Shown here: piece by piece, positions 37,800 through 47,367 of the stretch
Layout: each line of letters opens with the position of its first letter
How positions within the stretch are numbered: the first letter of the stretch is position 1
DNA from: Haloarcula hispanica ATCC 33960
GTDB lineage: Archaea > Halobacteriota > Halobacteria > Halobacteriales > Haloarculaceae
Assembly (NCBI RefSeq): GCF_000223905.1
Contig: NC_015948.1
Coordinates: 1,984,001 to 2,048,000, forward strand
DNA: 64,000 bases
Direction: 5' to 3'
The notes under the pieces: model-generated
Database searches by the model: none
Seen by the model: only the letters and a program-made list of their open reading frames with translations
Told to the model about the DNA's origin: nothing
Made by a program: the position numbers and the translations under genes

Positions 37800-38291
37800 T
37801 TAGACGACGCTCACGCCGCCGCGCTCCTGATCGAGGGCGGGTGGCTGGCCCGCTTCGAGGCGTTCGAGCCGGTCCATAATCGTGTGGACGACATCGCCTT
37901 TCGTACAGGGTGCGACGTGGACGAGTTCGTTGCCGTCGTACTCAGCCAGCCCCATGACTGGTAGCGCCATGGTGTCGTACGCCGATTCCGCCACTTCTGA
38001 GTCAACGGTCGTGTCCTGATAGAAGGAGTCCAGCGAGACGTTGTTGGTCAGCGCCCACTGCTTGAACTCGGCGACGCGGTTCAGGATGTACGTGCCTTCC
38101 TCCGTCCGTGCGGCGGCCGACTGGGGTGCGATCTGCTTGCCCCAAACGATGACGTTGAACCCGTCGATGTGGTCGTTCTCGTCGAGCGTCTGGAGACGGT
38201 CGATGACCGCCTCCTGTCGTTCGTGTGCGCCGTCGGGCAGCATCGACCGAACGTACAGCTCGATGTGAGGTGTCGGGATAGTATCACTCAT
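37800..38291 (-). CDS. Conserved haloarchaeal HTH-domain family protein
   Basis: A 163-residue protein (MSDTIPTPHIELYVRSMLPD) of a family widespread in haloarchaea and annotated only as HTH-domain or hypothetical. It includes RQEAVIDRLQTLDENDHIDG, VAEFKQWALTNNVSLDSF and MALPVMGLAEYDGNELVHVAPCTKGDVV, the last resembling a small beta-sheet domain. The start at 38291 is preferred to the longer frame. The molecular role is not known to me; it is convergent with the winged-helix gene. Confidence 0.75.
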   Translation of the reverse strand: MSDTIPTPHIELYVRSMLPDGAHERQEAVIDRLQTLDENDHIDGFNVIVWGKQIAPQSAAARTEEGTYILNRVAEFKQWALTNNVSLDSFYQDTTVDSEVAESAYDTMALPVMGLAEYDGNELVHVAPCTKGDVVHTIMDRLERLEAGQPPALDQERGGVSVV

Positions 38292-38472
38292 AGCTATCAG
38301 ACAGCACTCCCGGCTGACACATATAGGTACTGTGAGAGATGTCTGCATAGGACAGATTGTGTCTTCAGACCCTGATACGCACGAAATCACCATTTCCTGT
38401 GAGGAGGTCTACTTCCAGTTGTAACGCTAACGCAGGAGTAGTTAACAACTGAAACCAGTATTCGATTACTGA

Positions 38473-38793
38473 CTATTCGGCGTTTGACCCGGACGAAAGA
38501 CCGTGGAGGTTCTCGTGGATGCCGAGAATGAGTGCGGGAACCACGATCATGAAGATGTGCTCTTCGATGGGAATCCCGAGCAGGTCGACACCGGTCCGGA
38601 GTTTGATCGCGAAGACACCGACGGTGAGGGTGTACCAGTCCCAGACGTAGGCAATCGGATAGAGCACGACGATGGTCTTGGCCGCCATCCGGAGGGCGTT
38701 CGCACGCCAGAGCAGCACGAGGGCAATACTCCCCCAGACCACCTCTGTGGCCAGATAGGTGTAGGGACCGAAGACGCCGATGTCGGGCAGCAT
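38473..38793 (-). CDS. Lycopene cyclase-domain membrane protein (single domain)
   Basis: A 106-residue protein with three membrane spans (LATEVVWGSIALVLLW, IVVLYPIAYVWDWYTLTVGV, HIFMIVVPALILGIHE). The motif PIEE at residues 75-78 is the hallmark of CrtYc/CrtYd/CarR-type lycopene cyclase domains. Full haloarchaeal lycopene cyclase has two such domains; this is one alone. It may act as a homodimer, have another carotenoid-like substrate or be a remnant. It is not next to other carotenoid genes. Confidence 0.75.
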   Translation of the reverse strand: MLPDIGVFGPYTYLATEVVWGSIALVLLWRANALRMAAKTIVVLYPIAYVWDWYTLTVGVFAIKLRTGVDLLGIPIEEHIFMIVVPALILGIHENLHGLSSGSNAE

Positions 38794-38901
38794 ACACTGA
38801 CCTTAGACCCAAGGGCCTAAAGCTTAGTTCGTCTCTCGGTTTCCGGGGACTAAACCAACCTTGATAACCCCACACGTCGAATCTACGAACTGTGAAGAAC
38901 G

Positions 38902-40044
38902 ATGGATATTGCTGATATCGCCACCAGAGAGTTTGTCGAGGTTGACGCCAACAAGCGCCTGGGGAAAGTCCGGTCTATCTTCGAACGCGAGAACCCTAAG
39001 GGCATTATCGTCACGGAAGACGGTGACTACGCTGGCGTTATCACGCAGAAACAGCTGGTCCAGTCCCACGTCGAGGACAACGCGAAAGCGGGGGCGATGA
39101 CGCGCTCGGCACCGAAAGTCGAGCGCACCGACGACGTGCGCGAGGTCGCGCGCGTCTTGGTCGAGGGTGGAGTCAAGCTCGCGCCGGTGTTCGAGGCGGA
39201 CGAGCTCTGGGGTATCGTCACCGAAGACGATATCCTCGACGCGGTTCTCGACAACCTCGACGCGCTGAGCGTCGAGGACATCTACACGCGAGATGTCATC
39301 ACGGTGTCCGAAGACACCAACGTCGGGCAAGTCGTGAATCTCCTCCGGAAACACGGCATCTCCCGGCTGCCGGTGCTCGGTGACGACGACGGCCTGACCG
39401 GAATGGTCACGCGCCACGACATCGTCGACGTCGTCGTCCGGGACATGAACAAGACGACGCGGGGCGACCGCTCCGGCGAGATCGAGCGCGTGCTCGACAT
39501 GCCCGTCTACGACGTGATGAGCAGTCCGGTAGAGACGGCGAAGCTCGGCGACTCCGTCGAGGACGCCGTCGCGCGGATGCTCGAAAACGACTTCGCCGGG
39601 CTCGTCGTCACGCCGGAAGACGATGACACCCACGTCGCCGGCATCCTCACGAAAACCGACGTGCTCCGCGCGCTGACCTACACCGAGGAGGAACACATGG
39701 ACGTTCAGATTACGAACATCAAACTGCTGGACACCATCTCCCGCGCGGACATCCGGGCCGACATCGAGGCGGTCGCGGACAAGTACGGGGCGATGCAGGT
39801 CCAGCACGCCCACGTCCGGTTCCACGAGCACAAGGAGAAACTCCGTGGCACGCCGCTCATCCAGTGTCAGATCCGCCTGCGGACCAACAAGGGCCAGGCG
39901 GCCGGCTCCGGCGAAGGCTACGGCGCTGAAACCGCGTTCAACGTCGCGCTCGACAAGCTAGAGCGCAACGTCCTCGAACTGAAAGGCGTCCAGGCCGACG
40001 AGGAGTACCGCGGCCAACTCCTCCGTAAGCTCGGCGAACTATAA
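38902..40044 (+). CDS. Four-CBS-domain protein with ribosome-associated-type C-terminal domain
   Basis: A 380-residue protein. Residues 1-265 hold four CBS motifs (the last pair ending in AGILTKTDVLRALTYTEEEH), which normally bind adenine nucleotides. The last 115 residues, from MDVQITNIKLLD through HAHVRFHEHKEKLRGTPLIQ and GSGEGYGAETAFNVALDKLE, resemble a S30AE/HPF-like alpha/beta domain. Archaeal proteins with this layout have been discussed as ribosome hibernation or dimerisation factors; assignment here is inference. Its own promoter is the region after 38821. Confidence 0.8.
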   Translation: MDIADIATREFVEVDANKRLGKVRSIFERENPKGIIVTEDGDYAGVITQKQLVQSHVEDNAKAGAMTRSAPKVERTDDVREVARVLVEGGVKLAPVFEADELWGIVTEDDILDAVLDNLDALSVEDIYTRDVITVSEDTNVGQVVNLLRKHGISRLPVLGDDDGLTGMVTRHDIVDVVVRDMNKTTRGDRSGEIERVLDMPVYDVMSSPVETAKLGDSVEDAVARMLENDFAGLVVTPEDDDTHVAGILTKTDVLRALTYTEEEHMDVQITNIKLLDTISRADIRADIEAVADKYGAMQVQHAHVRFHEHKEKLRGTPLIQCQIRLRTNKGQAAGSGEGYGAETAFNVALDKLERNVLELKGVQADEEYRGQLLRKLGEL

Positions 40045-40061
40045 CCGGATACTCGCTTTTT

Positions 40062-41078
40062 CTATCGCTCGGCGACCTGCACGAGCTGCTTGCCGATGTT
40101 CTCGCCCTCGAACAGCCCGAGGAACGCGTCGGGCGCGTTCTCGATGCCTTCGGTGACGGTTTCTCGGTAGGAGATGTCGCCCGAGGCGACCCACTGACCG
40201 AGCTGCTTCGTCGCTTCCTCGAACCGCGGCTCGAAGTCGGAGACGAGAAGCCCTTCGACGGTCGCCCGGGACTGGATGACCTGGGTCAGCTTGCGCGGCC
40301 CCATCGGGACTTCCTCGCTGTTGTACAGCGAGATCTGTCCGCAGACGGCGACGCGCGCGTCGGTGTTGAGTCGCGTGAACACCGCGTCGGTAATCGGTCC
40401 GCCGACGTTGTCGAAGTAGGCGTCGACGCCGTCCGGCGCGACCTCGTCCAGCGCGGCCCGATAATCGTCGGTCGTCTTGTAGTTGATCCCCTCGTCGAAG
40501 CCCAGCTCGTCTTCGAGGAACGAGACCTTCTCGTCGGAGCCGGCGAAGCCGACGACGCGTGCGCCCTGCAGCTTGGCGAGCTGACCCGCCACGGAGCCGA
40601 CGGCCCCGGCAGCCCCGGTGACGACGAACGTGTCGCCGGCCGAGGGCTGTGCCACGTCTCGGGTGCCGAAGTACGCTGTCAGGCCCGGCATCCCCAGAAC
40701 GCCGAGTGCCGTCGAGATCGGTGCGAGTTCCGGATTGACCTCTGTCAGTACCGGTCCGGGTGCCGTGGCGTACTCCGCCCACTCTAGCTCGCCGGTGACG
40801 ACGTCGCCCTCGTCAAACCGCGCACCGTTGGATTCGACGACCTCACCGACGACTGCACCGCGGAGCGCGTCGCCCACGTCCCACGGCTCCTCGTACGATT
40901 CGCTGTCGCGCATCCGGTCGCGCATATACGGGTCCACAGAGAGGTACAGCGTCTTGATGAGCACCTCGCCAGGCCCCGGTTCCGGGATCTCTTCCTCGGA
41001 AAGCTCGAACGTATCGTGGTCGGGAGTCCCTTCGGGCCGCTTTGCTAGCCTGTAAACGCGGTTAGTGTTCGACATCAT
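40062..41078 (-). CDS. NADP-dependent MDR-family oxidoreductase (YncB/PTGR-like)
   Basis: A 338-residue zinc-free medium-chain reductase. TLYLSVDPYMRDRM and ATAPGPVLTEVNPEL mark the leukotriene B4 dehydrogenase/alkenal reductase group, and VVTGAAGAVGSVAGQLAKLQ is the nucleotide-binding motif. It probably reduces alpha,beta-unsaturated aldehydes or ketones with NADPH. It is convergent with the CBS gene, 17 bp apart. Confidence 0.9.
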   Translation of the reverse strand: MMSNTNRVYRLAKRPEGTPDHDTFELSEEEIPEPGPGEVLIKTLYLSVDPYMRDRMRDSESYEEPWDVGDALRGAVVGEVVESNGARFDEGDVVTGELEWAEYATAPGPVLTEVNPELAPISTALGVLGMPGLTAYFGTRDVAQPSAGDTFVVTGAAGAVGSVAGQLAKLQGARVVGFAGSDEKVSFLEDELGFDEGINYKTTDDYRAALDEVAPDGVDAYFDNVGGPITDAVFTRLNTDARVAVCGQISLYNSEEVPMGPRKLTQVIQSRATVEGLLVSDFEPRFEEATKQLGQWVASGDISYRETVTEGIENAPDAFLGLFEGENIGKQLVQVAER

Positions 41079-41263
41079 CCCCTATACACTTGGGACCCGA
41101 AAGGGGGCTTCGAAAGGAGAAACAAACACCGGTTGTATAGTTTATCTAATAATTATCCACAGGTGTTGTGCGGCCGGCGGCAGGGGCATCGCTGATCGGG
41201 GACAGCAAAACCGAAAAACCGCGCTCGAATCACAGCGAGGAGCAGGAACCGTGAGCGCCGGAG

Positions 41264-43489
41264 TTACTGGAAGCCGATCCGGCCGCCGGTCCCGGCCTGG
41301 CGCTGCGGACTGGAACCGCCTCTGAACTCCTCTTCCATCTGCTCGTAGTACTCCCGGATGTCGTCGGTGATGGTTGGCCGCACGCTGTCCATCGCCTGCC
41401 GGAAGTGACGCATCTCGACTTCCTCCGCGTCGTCGTCCTCGCGGAGCGCCTCGATGGCGGCTTCGCGGGCGATGGATTCGAGGTCCGACCCGACGAACCC
41501 GTCGCTGACTTCGGCCAGTTCGCGCAGGCTCACGTCGGGCGACAGCGGCGTGTCGTCCGTGTGAATTTTCAGGATTTGCTCGCGGCCCTCGACGTCGGGC
41601 TCGCCGATCATCACCAGGCGGTCGAACCGGCCCGAGCGGATGAGCGCCGGGTCGATCATGTCCGGCCGGTTGGTCGCGCCGATGACCATCACGTCCTCCA
41701 TCTCTTCGAGCCCGTCGAGTTCGGTCAGGAGCTGATTGACGACGCGCTCGGAGACGTTCGATCCCATCTCGCCGCCCCGACCCGGTGCCAGCGAGTCGAG
41801 TTCGTCGAAGAAGATGATGGTCGGGGCGACCTGGCGGGCCTTCCGGAACGTCTGCCGGATGGCCTTCTCGCTCTCGCCGACCCACTTCGAGAGCAGTTGC
41901 GGGCCACGGACTGAGATAAAGTTCGCGTCGGTCTCGTTGGCGACGGCTTTCGCCATGAGCGTCTTTCCGGTGCCGGGCGGGCCGTACAGCAACACCCCCG
42001 AGGGCGGCGTCACGCCCATGCGCTCGAACTTCTCCGGGGAGTTCATCGGCCACTCGACGGCCTCCTGGACCTGCTCTTTGGGGCCGCTGAGGCCGCCGAC
42101 GTTGTCCCAGGACATCTTCGGGAGCTCGACCAGCACCTCCCGCATCGCCGACGGACTCACCTCGTTGAGTGCGCCCTTGAAGTCGTCCCGCTTGATGATC
42201 ATCCGGTCGATGAGGCTCGGCGGGATGTCCTCCTCGTCCAGATCGATCTCGGGAAGGTAGCGCCGGAGCGCCTTCATCGCGGCCTCCTTCGTGAGACTCT
42301 CGATGTCGGCTCCGACGAAGCCGTGCGTGTCCGTCGCCAGCTTCGCCAGATTCACGTCATCGGACAGTGGCATGCCGCGGGTGTGAATCTGGAGGATCTC
42401 CTCGCGACCGACTTCGTCCGGGACGCCGATCTCGATCTCGCGGTCGAAGCGGCCCGGGCGACGCAGCGCCGGGTCCACGCTGTCGACGCGGTTCGTCGCG
42501 GCGATGACGATGACCTGCCCCCGCGATTCGAGGCCGTCCATCATCGTCAGCAGCTGGGCGACGACCCGGCGCTCGACCTCGCCGGTCACGTCCTCACGCT
42601 TGGGCGCGATGGAGTCCAGCTCGTCGATGAAGATGATCGAGGGCGATTCCTCGCTCGCGTCCTCGAATATCTCGCGTAACTGCTGTTCGCTTTCCCCGTA
42701 GTACTTCGAGATTATCTCGGGGCCGGCGATAGAGAAGAAACTGGCAGAGGTTTCATTGGCGACGGCCTTCGCAAGCAGCGTCTTCCCGGTTCCGGGCGGC
42801 CCATGCAACAGGACCCCCTGTGGCGGCTCGATGCCGAGCTTCTTGAAGATCTGGGGGTGTTTCATCGGCAATTCGACCATCTCTCGCACCCGCTGGATCT
42901 CGTTTTGCAGGCCGCCGATGTCCTCGTAGGTGATGCCACCGCCGGTCTTCTCGAAGCCGGAGATCGGTTCCTCGCGGAGTTCCACCTCGGTGTCTTCGGT
43001 GATGAGACAGACGCCCTCGGGCTCGGTCTCGACGGCGATGAGCGGGATGGCCTGTCCGGGCGAGCGCATGAACGGGTGGTTCGTCGAGGACATCACCGGG
43101 ACGATGTCGCGCTCGACGACCGGCCGTTTCAATATCTGCCGCTTAACCATGCCAGCGGCGTCGGAGCCGAACTGGACCGACGCTTCCTCGGGCGGCGCGA
43201 GAACGAGCTTGTCGGCCTTCTCGGCCTCGGCCTTCCGGATTGTGACGCGCTCACCAATACCCACGTCAGCATTCTGGCGCGTGAAGCCGTCGATGCGAAC
43301 AGTGTCAGTGTTCCAGTCCTGCCGGTCGGCCCGCCACACCTTGGCCGCGGTCGTGTCGCTCCCCTCTATCTCGATGATGTCTCCGGGGGAGAGCTTGAGA
43401 TGCAACAACGTATCGGGGTCGAGTCTGGCGATACCGCGTCCCGAGTCGTTCGGGTACGCCTTCGCCACTTCCAATTGAACTTCGTTCAT
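41264..43489 (-). CDS. Cdc48/p97-type AAA ATPase
   Basis: A 741-residue unfoldase. Residues 1-180 form the N domain (double-psi barrel). D1 has Walker A GPPGTGKT at 230-237 and Walker B FIDE at 287-290; D2 has GPPGTGKT at 503-510 and FFDELDS. D2 also keeps the GRGGE pore-loop type segment. It extracts or unfolds proteins, often feeding the proteasome. Length and domain layout are complete; the C-terminus ends GGRIGFQ. Confidence 0.95.
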   Translation of the reverse strand: MNEVQLEVAKAYPNDSGRGIARLDPDTLLHLKLSPGDIIEIEGSDTTAAKVWRADRQDWNTDTVRIDGFTRQNADVGIGERVTIRKAEAEKADKLVLAPPEEASVQFGSDAAGMVKRQILKRPVVERDIVPVMSSTNHPFMRSPGQAIPLIAVETEPEGVCLITEDTEVELREEPISGFEKTGGGITYEDIGGLQNEIQRVREMVELPMKHPQIFKKLGIEPPQGVLLHGPPGTGKTLLAKAVANETSASFFSIAGPEIISKYYGESEQQLREIFEDASEESPSIIFIDELDSIAPKREDVTGEVERRVVAQLLTMMDGLESRGQVIVIAATNRVDSVDPALRRPGRFDREIEIGVPDEVGREEILQIHTRGMPLSDDVNLAKLATDTHGFVGADIESLTKEAAMKALRRYLPEIDLDEEDIPPSLIDRMIIKRDDFKGALNEVSPSAMREVLVELPKMSWDNVGGLSGPKEQVQEAVEWPMNSPEKFERMGVTPPSGVLLYGPPGTGKTLMAKAVANETDANFISVRGPQLLSKWVGESEKAIRQTFRKARQVAPTIIFFDELDSLAPGRGGEMGSNVSERVVNQLLTELDGLEEMEDVMVIGATNRPDMIDPALIRSGRFDRLVMIGEPDVEGREQILKIHTDDTPLSPDVSLRELAEVSDGFVGSDLESIAREAAIEALREDDDAEEVEMRHFRQAMDSVRPTITDDIREYYEQMEEEFRGGSSPQRQAGTGGRIGFQ

Positions 43490-43689
43490 AGTAGAGCCTG
43501 CTTACAATGAACTCGGGTAGCCCCGGAGATATGCTTTATGCTACCGGCGGCCAAGACGCAGGGCGACGGGTTTATATGATACCTAATAGCACACCGCACA
43601 GTAGGGGGTAATAGCCACCGGTCTGGGTTGCCGTGACACAGGCTGCCGCCATCGCCGCGTTTCATAAGGCTGGACGCGATAGCGCCGGT

Positions 43690-44106
43690 ATGGTATTTCT
43701 CGTTCCCTTCGACGGGTCACCGCTCGCAGACGCCGCGCTCGACCGTGCTGTTTCCTACGCCGCGGCCCTCGGCGAGGACGTCGTCGCCGTCGCGTTCATC
43801 CCGACCGGGGCCGACTACGCCGAGCGACGCCGTCGCGTCGACCCGACCGAGGACTTCGCCGCCGAAACTGCCGCGGACGACCTCCGGCGCAAAATCGAGG
43901 AGGCGACCGACGACTCCGAACTCCGGTACGACGACGTGAGCGCCCACTCCACCAGCGAACTGTCGACGACGATCAGACAGACTGCCCGCGACGTCGACGC
44001 CAGCGTCGTGTTCCTCGGCAGCGACGACACGGAGGACATCGTCGTCCCTATCGGCGAGGTCACGGACGGCGAGGCCTACGACGTCCATATCGTCCGACGG
44101 ACCTGA
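43690..44106 (+). CDS. Universal stress protein (UspA family)
   Basis: A 138-residue Usp-fold protein from MVFLVPFDGSPLADAAL. The mid-part VVFLGSDDTEDIVVPIGEV lacks the classical glycine-rich ATP motif, so this is probably a non-ATP-binding member. The start at 43690 matches the family; the frame is open to 43633. Stress or redox signalling role is presumed. Confidence 0.85.
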   Translation: MVFLVPFDGSPLADAALDRAVSYAAALGEDVVAVAFIPTGADYAERRRRVDPTEDFAAETAADDLRRKIEEATDDSELRYDDVSAHSTSELSTTIRQTARDVDASVVFLGSDDTEDIVVPIGEVTDGEAYDVHIVRRT

Positions 44107-44181
44107 GCGGTCCAGCGACCTGACACGCTGGGTGGAATCGTAGTATGAGGGCTTTTACTCGCGGGGCGCGACGCCCCGTGT

Positions 44182-45513
44182 ATGCGAACACTCGCTTTCG
44201 ACGGCCGGATGGGCGCAGCCGGCGATATGCTTCTGGGGGCGCTACTGGCTGCCGGGGCCGACCGCGAAGCCCTGTCACCGGTCGAGGACGCACTCGCTAT
44301 CGAGTACGCCGTCTCCGAAGTGGACCGATGCGGCATCGCCGCCACGCGCGTCGAGGTACTGCTGACCGACGCCGAGACCGATAGCGACGAGTCTCACGAC
44401 AACTCCGGAGGCGACGCCGGGCATTCACACGAACACACGCACGGCGATGGCCACGACCACCCGCACAGCCATTCTCACGAACACACGCACGACGACGGCC
44501 ACGACCACACCCCCGCTGAGGGCCACGGCCCGAGCCGAACGTACGCCGAGGTCGTCGAACTCGTCGAGGAGATGGACCTCCCGAAGGCCGTCAGAACGGA
44601 CGCGCTGGCGATATTCGAGATACTCGGCGAGGCCGAGGCGTCGGTCCACGGGACGGACCTCGACGACACGCACTTCCACGAGGTCGGGGCCGACGACGCC
44701 ATCGCCGACATCGTCGGGGCTTGCCTCCTGCTCGATGACCTCGACGCCGAGCGGGTCGTGACGACGCCGCTGGCGACGGGCGGCGGGAGCGTGGAGATGA
44801 GCCATGGCACCTACCCGGTCCCGACTCCCGCGGTAGTCGAGATCGCCGAGCGGGCCGACTGGTCGCTGCAAGGCGGCCCTATCGACAGGGAACTCCTGAC
44901 GCCGACCGGCGCGGCGATTCTCGCCCACGTCGCGGACGGCACCGAGTCGCTGCCGTCGCTCGACATCGACGCGTCGGGCTACGGCGCTGGCGGGTGGGAC
45001 CTCGACGACCGCCCCAACGTCCTGCGGGCGATGGTCGGCGACGGCGCGGGGCGGCTCCGTCGCGACGAAATCACGGTCCTCGAAACGAACGTCGACGACG
45101 TCCCGCCCGAGGTGCTCGGCGACCTCCAGCGCTCGCTTGCAGAGGTCGGCGCACGCGACGTGTCGATAGTGCCGACGACGATGAAGAAGTCCCGGCCCGG
45201 CCACATCGTCAAAGTCATCTGCAGACCGGAAGACGCTGAGCGGGTCGCGCGTCGCCTCGCTGAAGCGACCGGGACGCTCGGCGTACGCGAGTCCGGGGCC
45301 GGCCACCGCTGGGTCGCCGACCGGGAGTACGAGACGGTTGTGGTCTCCGTCGACGGCGAGGAGTTCGAGGTCACGGTCAAGATCGCAAGCGACACCGACG
45401 GCACGGTGTTCGACGTGAGCACGGAGTACGACGACGCCGCGGCCGTCGCGGACGCGACCGGCCTTCCCGTTCGTGAAGTGATGCAACGGGCCGAGCGGAT
45501 GGTTTCGCGTTAA
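44182..45513 (+). CDS. larC: Nickel pincer cofactor biosynthesis protein LarC (nickel insertion)
   Basis: A 443-residue protein that inserts nickel into the pyridinium-bisthiocarboxylate cofactor. The N-terminal FDGRMGAAGDMLLGALLAAG and the later FHEVGADDAIADIVGACLLL, TPTGAAILAHVADG and VLETNVDDVPPEVLGDL are family signatures. Residues of about 75-115 are a His/Asp-rich insertion (HSHEHTHGDGHDHPHSHSHE), a likely metal store. LarA, LarB and LarE genes are absent here. It overlaps the RNase H-like gene at its 3' end. Confidence 0.92.
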   Translation: MRTLAFDGRMGAAGDMLLGALLAAGADREALSPVEDALAIEYAVSEVDRCGIAATRVEVLLTDAETDSDESHDNSGGDAGHSHEHTHGDGHDHPHSHSHEHTHDDGHDHTPAEGHGPSRTYAEVVELVEEMDLPKAVRTDALAIFEILGEAEASVHGTDLDDTHFHEVGADDAIADIVGACLLLDDLDAERVVTTPLATGGGSVEMSHGTYPVPTPAVVEIAERADWSLQGGPIDRELLTPTGAAILAHVADGTESLPSLDIDASGYGAGGWDLDDRPNVLRAMVGDGAGRLRRDEITVLETNVDDVPPEVLGDLQRSLAEVGARDVSIVPTTMKKSRPGHIVKVICRPEDAERVARRLAEATGTLGVRESGAGHRWVADREYETVVVSVDGEEFEVTVKIASDTDGTVFDVSTEYDDAAAVADATGLPVREVMQRAERMVSR

Positions 45514-46343
45514 CCGCTCTCGTTGGCTGTTTCGTCTTCTGAATGGGCCGCTTCCTCACCGCTTTTCGCCTCGCTCCCGCCGGCCGGGCTATCGCTGTCG
45601 TGTTCGGCCAGCGCCTCCTCGACGGTGAGCGCGCCGGTCGCGACCTGCCGGGCGAGGTCCTCGCTGATGGCCCGGTTCGTGTCGCTTTCCTCCCGCGAGC
45701 GGTCCTTGATCTTCTGGAGTTCCCCGGCCGTGGGCTCGATGGTTCGGCTCTCGATTTCCTCGCCGTCGAGGCGGGCGATGTTGACCGCGGCCAGCACGTC
45801 GCCCATCCCGCGCGCCCCGGAGCCGAGGTACGGCGTCGTCCCCGTTTCGTCAACCAGCTCCACCGGCACGGACTGGATGTCATCGATGATGCGCGCGCCG
45901 ACGAGCCGCGCGCCGTCGCCGATGCGAACGACTGGATTGACAGCGTCTTCGACCTCCTCGCGGACGATTTCGCCGGCCTCAGCCGCGGGCACCTGAAACG
46001 CTGCGACGACCATGTCGCCGTGGAGAATCGCGACGCCCGGTCGCTCGCCGGGGTCGATACCGATGACGGTGCGACCGTCGCCACCGCGGAGTGTCGAAAT
46101 AACGGCTTCGACGGCCCGCCGCGGCGCGTCCGGGTCCGCCTGTACGACATCCACACCGTGGGGGATTTCGACCGACTCCCCCGCCGCGATGACCGCGACG
46201 TCCGCCCCTTCTGACCACTCGTCGCCCGGTTCGATAGTCGTGAACTCGACGCCGCGGTCGCGCAGCTCGTTGACCACGCCGTGGTACACTTCGAAGTCCT
46301 CGGTGGCGACGACAATCACGGCCGGATTTCGGACGCCGATCAC
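45510..46343 (-). CDS. RNase H/RuvC-fold domain protein, haloarchaeal
   Basis: A 277-residue protein. The central segment TVIGIDPGERPGVAILHGDM is a classic first strand of a RuvC/YqgF-type RNase H fold, and VRIGDGARLVGARIIDDIQ continues it. The first 85 residues are a separate alpha/beta part (VIVVATEDFEVYHGVVNEL). The C-terminal 70 residues are acidic and disordered. Nuclease activity is possible but the later acidic residues were not confirmed. Convergent with larC, sharing four bases (TTAA). Confidence 0.7.
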   Translation of the reverse strand: MIGVRNPAVIVVATEDFEVYHGVVNELRDRGVEFTTIEPGDEWSEGADVAVIAAGESVEIPHGVDVVQADPDAPRRAVEAVISTLRGGDGRTVIGIDPGERPGVAILHGDMVVAAFQVPAAEAGEIVREEVEDAVNPVVRIGDGARLVGARIIDDIQSVPVELVDETGTTPYLGSGARGMGDVLAAVNIARLDGEEIESRTIEPTAGELQKIKDRSREESDTNRAISEDLARQVATGALTVEEALAEHDSDSPAGGSEAKSGEEAAHSEDETANESG

Positions 46344-46482
46344 TTACAGATGTGGGAGTCCGGTGGTCCGTATCTGTGTTTCAGATAGTTATGAGAAGGA
46401 TAAGGATGCAGTTAGATAGAGGCCGTCTGTGCATCTACTACGTTTGATAGATTTTTTATGACAGGTGGCTGGACTGTTAGTG

Positions 46483-47313
46483 ATGCGTTCGGCGGCCAGT
46501 ACCGACCGGGGGGAGACGGAGTCCGACCCGCTGTTCGGCGGAGTCAGCGGCGCCTATCTGGGCTCGATGCTGGTACCGCCAGTCATACCGCTCATCGAGC
46601 GTGTCGGCGTCACCGAAGCCGGGACGCTATATCTGGCGCTGATCGGAACCGTTGGCCTCGTGACTACCGTGACGGGCTGGGTACTCTCCAGTCGACCACC
46701 AGTGGCCGTTACACTCGGCGCGACTCGCGCACGCTGGCTTCCGTCGGCGATTGCGTTCGCGTACGCCGTCATCGGCTTCGCGTCACTTGAGACGACTGGC
46801 GTCGTCGGCGTGCTGGCGTTCTTCCTCGGCCTGCTGGCCTTTCTACTCGGAGGCGCTATCGCAGTCATGGCACAGACGCGGTACACCGCCGCGGTCACCG
46901 CCGGCACGGAGGAGGTGACTCGCTGGCGGGCGAGCTGGCCCGAGTCCGCGCGGCGGCGGCGGTTGTACGTCGGCGGGGCCGTTGTCGGCGTCGCGGCCGT
47001 CGGCGTCGCAGTCGGTGCGGTGTTCGATCTCGCCCTGCTCCAGTACACCGGTCAGGTGCTGTTCCCGTCCGGGTTCGTTCTCCTCCCGACGGGCGGGACC
47101 CGAACCGCCGTCGCGACTGAGCGCGGTCTGGAAATCAGGCTTCCGGTGGCGAGGTGGTTCTACGCTTGGAACGAACTGGAATCCTACGACCTCGACTCCG
47201 AATCGCTCGTTATCACCCGCAGATGGGGATCAGACCTGCGGTTTGCGACGGCTGACATCGACGACGTGTCGCTCGTCGAGTGGACGCTGGCCGAGCGGCT
47301 TTCGGACGACTGA
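46483..47313 (+). CDS. Membrane protein with PH-like C-terminal part
   Basis: A 276-residue protein with five or so spans (for example LYLALIGTVGLVTTVTGWVL, AFAYAVIGFASLETTGVVGV, VLAFFLGLLAFLLGGAIAVM, VGGAVVGVAAVGVAVGAVF). The C-terminal 70 residues (TERGLEIRLPVARWFYAWNE, then ESLVITRRWGSDLRF) look like a bPH/YdbS-type beta domain. No enzyme motif. ATG 46483 is chosen; a GTG at 46465 is possible. It precedes radB by 54 bp and may be cotranscribed. Confidence 0.75.
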   Translation: MRSAASTDRGETESDPLFGGVSGAYLGSMLVPPVIPLIERVGVTEAGTLYLALIGTVGLVTTVTGWVLSSRPPVAVTLGATRARWLPSAIAFAYAVIGFASLETTGVVGVLAFFLGLLAFLLGGAIAVMAQTRYTAAVTAGTEEVTRWRASWPESARRRRLYVGGAVVGVAAVGVAVGAVFDLALLQYTGQVLFPSGFVLLPTGGTRTAVATERGLEIRLPVARWFYAWNELESYDLDSESLVITRRWGSDLRFATADIDDVSLVEWTLAERLSDD

Positions 47314-47367
47314 CAGCAGCCCAATCAGGTACCAGCGTTTTTATCCGAACCTGCCCAACCCTTGCTC

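Noticed and set aside
44400..44520. Short tandem CAC/GAC-rich repeat in larC
   Set aside because: It simply encodes the His/Asp-rich insert of LarC and is not a separate DNA repeat.
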